NCBI GenBank assembly: GCA_030669135.1
Contig: DAOVEE010000059.1
Location: 1 to 9,667 of the forward strand
Source: Candidatus Bathyarchaeota archaeon
GTDB lineage: Archaea > Thermoproteota > Bathyarchaeia > TCS64
DNA: 9,667 bases
Reading direction: 5' to 3'
A program made the translations under genes and the position numbers. The notes below the pieces were generated by a model, which was not told the origin of the DNA, ran no database searches, and was given only the letters and a program-made list of their open reading frames with translations. This document shows positions 6,576-9,667 of the stretch, piece after piece. Each line of letters starts with the position of its first letter. Positions within the stretch are counted from its first letter, which is position 1.

Positions 6576-6604
6576 AACCCTTAGGAGCCGATAAAAGGGT
6601 TTTT
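6576..6604 (-). promoter_or_regulatory. Leaderless-type promoter of the small membrane protein gene, within a 26-base dyad
   Basis: On the minus strand AAAAACCC (6604-6597) followed by CTTTTATC (6597-6590) looks like a BRE plus TATA box, centred about 28 bases before the GTG at 6566. The TATA box lies inside a perfect inverted repeat with 7-base arms: AACCCTT at 6576-6582 and AAGGGTT at 6595-6601, 12 bases apart. The dyad could be an operator; as RNA it could also fold after the upstream ybaK-like gene, but no U-run follows. Confidence 0.45.
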
Positions 6605-6622
6605 CAGAATCAGATCAGAATC
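6604..6622. repeat. Two direct copies of TCAGAATC with 11-base period
   Basis: TCAGAATC occurs at 6604-6611 and again at 6615-6622, one helical turn apart. The pair lies between the stop of the ybaK-like gene and the candidate BRE/TATA of the small membrane protein gene, where an activator could bind. The repeat is short and may be chance. Confidence 0.4.
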
Positions 6623-6627
6623 TTCGG

Positions 6628-7086
6628 TCACACCTTCGCGGCGTCAACCACCCTAAAATCTATGACTTTGGCGAGATCCTTGGGTGATAGCTCTATTCCA
6701 TAGAGGTGGTTCCCCGAGCCGAAGTTGATCCTCTCCTTCTCGAAGACGCGTTCATCGATGTACAGCGGGACGTCCAACGTGAGGGGGCACACCGCGCCGG
6801 GTTTAAACCCCGTAGCCTCCTCCACCTCATCCGGCGCCGCTATGCTCGCCTTCCCTATGAGGCCCCGCAGCTTCTTGAAGTCTATCCTGTCTCCTCCCCT
6901 CAAGAACACCGCGTGTATGCGGCCCTCTCTGTCTTTGAGGATTATAGTCTTACATATCTCGTCGGGATCTATCGCGTGCCTGGCGTACCTCACGACATCC
7001 TCCACCGTTACGGCTCTCTCAGTCAGCTCGACGACACTATATTCGACGCCTTTCTCTTTCAGGCGCTTCGCCGACGCGAGTTGCAT
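6628..7086 (-). CDS. YbaK/ProX-type aminoacyl-tRNA deacylase
   Basis: Single-domain trans-editing hydrolase that clears mischarged aminoacyl-tRNA (typically Cys- or Ala-tRNA-Pro in relatives). 152 residues, the normal size. Family features: ICKTIILKD at 44-52 with the conserved catalytic Lys46, AVFLRGGDRIDFKKL at about 59-73, the ATGFKPGAVCPL block at 91-102 and FGSGNHLYGIEL at 122-133. Which amino acid it removes cannot be told from sequence alone. Start ATG at 7084-7086; no strong ribosome-binding site. A TATA-like CTATAAAAAAA at 7136-7146 lies about 55 bases upstream. It is divergent from etfB, the two genes being 100 bases apart. It is followed by a non-coding stretch that begins the small-protein promoter, so it is probably transcribed alone. 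Confidence 0.9.
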   Translation of the reverse strand: MQLASAKRLKEKGVEYSVVELTERAVTVEDVVRYARHAIDPDEICKTIILKDREGRIHAVFLRGGDRIDFKKLRGLIGKASIAAPDEVEEATGFKPGAVCPLTLDVPLYIDERVFEKERINFGSGNHLYGIELSPKDLAKVIDFRVVDAAKV

Positions 7087-7123
7087 GCCTATACATTTTC
7101 TATTGCCGTTGAAGAAATGTTCG

Positions 7124-7146
7124 ACGCGAACCGCGTTTTTTTATAG
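7124..7146. promoter_or_regulatory. Shared divergent promoter region of the ybaK-like gene and etfB
   Basis: A T-run and TATAG (7136-7146) can be read as a TATA box on both strands: CTATAAAAAAA for the ybaK-like gene (start near 7115) and TTTTTTATAG for etfB (start near 7167, 20 bases before its ATG). Next to it lies the inverted repeat ACGCG-AAC-CGCGT (7124-7136), which falls between the TATA box and start on the minus side and in the BRE position on the plus side. One site could thus influence both genes. Confidence 0.45.
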
Positions 7147-7186
7147 TGGATGTCTTCCTTCATAGTCAATTAACTGGTAGATTCAA

Positions 7187-7984
7187 ATGAGTGAAGGCTT
7201 GAACATCGTCGTACCTATTAAGCAGGTTCCGGAGACGACGGAGGTGCAGTTCGACGAGGAGACGGGGAGGCTCATACGCGAGGGTGTCGCAGCCATAATC
7301 AACCCATTCGACGAGTTCGCCATCGAGGAGGCGCTACGCATCAAAGAGAAGCATGGGGGCGTGGTGAAGGTCATCACCATGGGTCCGCCTTGGGCGGCGG
7401 ACGCCCTCAGGGACGCTATATCCATGGGCGCAGATGAGGGGTGGCTGGCCACCGACCGCGCCTTCGCGGGAGCGGATACCTGGGCCACCAGCCTCACGCT
7501 GGCAAGGTGCATCGAGAGGATGGGAGGCTACGACCTCGTAATATGTGGCCTGAAGACCACCGACGGCGACACCGGGCAGACGGGCCCAGAGATGGCGGAG
7601 CACATGGACATACCTCACGTCTGCTACGTCAGCGAGATCACGGAGATCGGCGACGGCAGGGTGGTGCTGAAGAGGAACATGGATGAGGGCGTCGAGACCC
7701 TCGAGGCCCCATTGCCCCTCCTCATCACCGTGGGCAAGGACATCAACCAGCCGAGGCTAGCCACCCTAAGGGGCCGCCTCAAGGCCAAGAAGGCCGAGAT
7801 CAAGGAGATCACCAACAACGACCTCAAGATGGATCCCAATGAGATTGGGCTGGACGGCAGCTTTACCAGGGTCGTGAAGTTGTTTGAGCCCGAGGTCCCC
7901 GAGGCGGGGGAGGTCGTCGAGGGGACCCCAGACGAGCTGGCGGAGGCCATTCTAGCGAAGCTGCAGGAGTGTAAGGTGATCTAG
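7187..7984 (+). CDS. etfB: Electron transfer flavoprotein beta subunit
   Basis: Small subunit of an electron transfer flavoprotein; 265 residues, normal length. The N-terminal part (NIVVPIKQVPET at 6-17, NPFDEFAIEEALRIKE at 39-54, KVITMGPPWAADALRDAISMGAD at 61-83) and the nucleotide-binding CGLKTTDGDTGQTGPEMAE (120-138) are family hallmarks. The DGDT-GQ-GP form is that found in Etf proteins suggested or shown to bind NAD(H) and a second FAD in bifurcating complexes. The C-terminal LRGRLKAKKAEI (194-205) matches the Etf recognition-loop region. Start ATG is preceded by only a weak GGTAG site and by a TATA-like box at 7137-7146. The stop codon touches the etfA start, so the two are one operon and form the usual heterodimer. 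Partner dehydrogenase is encoded directly downstream. Confidence 0.95.
   Translation: MSEGLNIVVPIKQVPETTEVQFDEETGRLIREGVAAIINPFDEFAIEEALRIKEKHGGVVKVITMGPPWAADALRDAISMGADEGWLATDRAFAGADTWATSLTLARCIERMGGYDLVICGLKTTDGDTGQTGPEMAEHMDIPHVCYVSEITEIGDGRVVLKRNMDEGVETLEAPLPLLITVGKDINQPRLATLRGRLKAKKAEIKEITNNDLKMDPNEIGLDGSFTRVVKLFEPEVPEAGEVVEGTPDELAEAILAKLQECKVI
7975..7981 (+). promoter_or_regulatory. Full-length archaeal ribosome-binding site for etfA
   Basis: GGTGATC lies 3 bases before the etfA ATG, separated from it by the etfB stop TAG. It is the exact complement of the GATCACC end of typical archaeal 16S rRNA and supports both the start and an archaeal origin of the window. Confidence 0.75.
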
Positions 7985-9178
7985 ATGGGCGAAGTACCTG
8001 TGAAGGTCACGGACGCCTGCACTGGATGCGGCGTATGCGTGGACGCCTGCCCCTTCGAAGCCATCGACATGGTGAACGATAAAGCAGTCATCAACGAAGC
8101 CTGCCGGGCGTGCGGCCAGTGTATCGACGCCTGCCCCGTCGGAGCCATCGTGATGAGCGAAGCAGAAGCCGTTGACCTCTCGGATTACCGGGGCGTCATG
8201 GTGTACGCCGAGCAACGGGGTGGAAGGGTCCACCCGGTTAGCTACGAGCTGCTGGGGAAGGCCCAGGAGCTAGCCGCCCAGTTGTCCGAGCCCGTCTACG
8301 CCGTCATCGTCGGCAGCGGTGTGGGCGCCGGCGCCGAGGAACTCGTCAGGAGAGGAGCAGACAAGGTGTTCCTGTACGACGACCCGACGCTCGCTGACTT
8401 CAGGGACGACCCTTACACCGACCTGTTGGCGCAGTGCTGCAAGGAGGAGAAGCCAAGCATATTCCTCATCGGAGCCACGAGTCTGGGCAGGAGCCTGGGC
8501 CCCAGGGTGTCCGCTAAGCTACAAACTGGGCTGACCGCGGACTGCACATACCTCGACATCGACCCCGAGACGAGGCTACTCAGACAGACGCGGCCCGCAT
8601 ACGGCGGAAACATAATGGCCACAATCATCACACCCAACGGCAGGCCCCAGATGGCCACCATCAGGTACAAGATGTTCCCCGAGGCGGTGAAGGTAGACCA
8701 TCCGAAGGGCTCCGTAGTAGAGAAAACCGTAGACGTGTCTAAGGTTAGAGACAGGGTCAAGGTCCTGGGCTTCGAGGAGGCCAAGGAGCAGGTGAGCATA
8801 AGCGAGGCTGATCTAATCGTCTCGGGGGGCCTCGGAATGGGCGACCCCAAGGGATTCGAGTTGATAAGGGAGATGGCTGAGACCCTGGGAGCCGCAGTCG
8901 GGGCCTCACGGCCCACGGTTGACGAAGGATGGATCGACTACAGACACCAGGTGGGCTTGAGCGGCAGAACCGTGCGGCCCCAGGTCTACATAGCGTGCGG
9001 CATAAGCGGCGCCGTCCAGCACCAGGCTGGCATGAAGACAAGCGACATCATCATCGCCGTGAACAAGGATCCGGAGGCTCCTATCTTCAGGATCTCCAGC
9101 CTAGGAGTGGTCGGGGATTTATATGAGGTGGTTCCCCGTCTCATAGAGAAGATTAAGGAGCACAGTGGACGTGCCTGA
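7985..9178 (+). CDS. etfA: Electron transfer flavoprotein alpha subunit with N-terminal two-cluster ferredoxin domain
   Basis: Large Etf subunit, 397 residues, longer than a plain EtfA (about 320) because of an N-terminal ferredoxin domain. Two CxxCxxCxxxCP motifs, Cys 12/15/18/22 and 40/43/46/50, should bind two [4Fe-4S] clusters. An EtfA N-terminal Rossmann-like domain follows (about 68-250, with SVSAKLQTGLTADC-like ARVSAKLQTGLTADCTYLDI around 174-192), then the FAD domain with GGLGMGD (281-287), SRPTVDEGWIDYRHQVGLSGRTV (308-330), YIACGISGAVQHQAGM (335-350) and AVNKDPEAPIF (358-368). The extra ferredoxin domain is typical of Etf partners in ferredoxin-linked confurcating complexes such as the lactate dehydrogenase of Acetobacterium woodii. 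Start ATG has a GGTGATC site and zero spacing from etfB. Its 3' end overlaps the next gene. Confidence 0.95.
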   Translation: MGEVPVKVTDACTGCGVCVDACPFEAIDMVNDKAVINEACRACGQCIDACPVGAIVMSEAEAVDLSDYRGVMVYAEQRGGRVHPVSYELLGKAQELAAQLSEPVYAVIVGSGVGAGAEELVRRGADKVFLYDDPTLADFRDDPYTDLLAQCCKEEKPSIFLIGATSLGRSLGPRVSAKLQTGLTADCTYLDIDPETRLLRQTRPAYGGNIMATIITPNGRPQMATIRYKMFPEAVKVDHPKGSVVEKTVDVSKVRDRVKVLGFEEAKEQVSISEADLIVSGGLGMGDPKGFELIREMAETLGAAVGASRPTVDEGWIDYRHQVGLSGRTVRPQVYIACGISGAVQHQAGMKTSDIIIAVNKDPEAPIFRISSLGVVGDLYEVVPRLIEKIKEHSGRA

Positions 9179-9667
9179 ATACAACGAAGTAACACCTGAA
9201 CTATGGAAGCAGATAGAGGCCATCATAGGGCCGGAGAACGTATCATCCAGCCCAGAGGATCTGGAGAAGCACGCAGTAGACGAGAGCCCGCTGGAGCCCC
9301 ACCCGCCGCAGCTGGTCGTGAGGCCAGGCTCGACGGAGGAGGTTTCCAGAGTGCTGAGGCTGGCCAACGAGAAAATGGTCCCGGTTACGCCTCAGGGCTC
9401 CCGCACAGGCCTGAGCGGGGCCTCCCACCCGGTCTTCAGGGGCATCGCCCTGAGCTTGGAAAAGATGAACCGCATACTAGAGATCGATGAGGACAACCTC
9501 ATGGCCACCGTGGAGCCCGGAGCATTGATCAGCGACATCCACGAGGCCACCGAGGCCCTGGGCCTCTACTACCCCCCCGACCCGGGCCAGGAGTCAGGGA
9601 GCATCGGCGGCAACATCTCGACGAACGCGGGCGGAATGAGGGCCATAAAGTACGGCGTAACCAGGGA
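9165..9667 (+). CDS. FAD-linked 2-hydroxyacid dehydrogenase (GlcD/LctD type), N-terminal part
   Basis: Runs off the window end after 167 codons of an expected 450-470. Oxidises a 2-hydroxyacid such as D-lactate or glycolate using bound FAD, here presumably passing electrons to EtfAB. FAD-binding type 4 motifs seen: PVTPQGSRTGLSGAS (73-87), ATVEPGAL (114-121), YYPPDPGQESGSIGGNISTN (135-154) followed by AGGMRAIKYG. The N-terminal VDESPLEPHPPQLVVRPGSTEEV block is also typical. Start is GTG at 9165-9167 or the in-frame GTG at 9171-9173; AAGGAG at 9155-9160 serves either (4 or 10 bases away). It overlaps etfA by 14 or 8 bases, so it is the third gene of the operon. The substrate-binding C-terminal part is not in the window, so lactate, glycolate and 2-hydroxyglutarate remain possible. 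Confidence 0.92.
   Translation, partial: MDVPEYNEVTPELWKQIEAIIGPENVSSSPEDLEKHAVDESPLEPHPPQLVVRPGSTEEVSRVLRLANEKMVPVTPQGSRTGLSGASHPVFRGIALSLEKMNRILEIDEDNLMATVEPGALISDIHEATEALGLYYPPDPGQESGSIGGNISTNAGGMRAIKYGVTR

Noticed and set aside
7124..7142. GC stem plus seven T residues resembling an intrinsic terminator on the + strand
   Set aside because: No + strand gene ends upstream, and the T-run is better explained as the divergent TATA box.

Overview
The window looks like a chromosomal segment of a GC-rich archaeon (roughly 58% G+C by eye). Four things support this. Most start sites have TATA-like boxes about 25-28 bases before a plausible transcription start. etfA has a GGTGATC ribosome-binding site, the exact complement of the usual archaeal 16S 3' end. 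The purA end is of archaeal type, and AGG, AGA and ATA codons are frequent. A full Hsp70 set (DnaK, DnaJ, GrpE) is typical of mesophilic or moderately thermophilic archaea and is absent from most hyperthermophiles. The lineage cannot be fixed from the window; a Bathyarchaeia-like or related group is a guess.

Layout: (1) 1-698, + strand, the 3' end of purA (adenylosuccinate synthetase), which runs tail to tail into dnaJ with no base between the two stop codons. (2) 6288-699, - strand, a chaperone region read grpE, dnaK (8-base overlap), an unknown membrane-anchored protein, an M28 metallopeptidase with a PA domain, then dnaJ. dnaJ and the peptidase appear to have their own TATA boxes. (3) 6289-6627, a gene-poor stretch that holds the grpE promoter, with an inverted repeat touching the TATA box, and a likely 42-residue membrane protein gene with a leaderless-type promoter. 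(4) 7086-6628, - strand, a YbaK/ProX-type aminoacyl-tRNA deacylase. (5) 7187-9667, + strand, etfB, etfA with an N-terminal two-cluster ferredoxin domain, and the start of a GlcD/LctD-type FAD-linked 2-hydroxyacid dehydrogenase, in a tight operon.

How the genes work together: GrpE, DnaK and DnaJ form the Hsp70 folding cycle, and the peptidase lying between them may add peptide turnover. The Etf operon has the order and domain make-up of the bacterial lactate dehydrogenase/Etf complex, in which oxidation of lactate with NAD+ is driven by reduced ferredoxin, so it is a candidate flavin-based electron confurcating or bifurcating complex.

The most notable points are: DnaK has Ser in place of the near-invariant catalytic Asp of the DLGGGT phosphate loop (Asp194 in E. 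coli); dyad-symmetric elements abut or embrace several TATA boxes; an unannotated small membrane protein gene lies upstream of grpE; and the chaperone set is split by a peptidase gene. I found no CRISPR array, insertion sequence, tRNA or rRNA gene.
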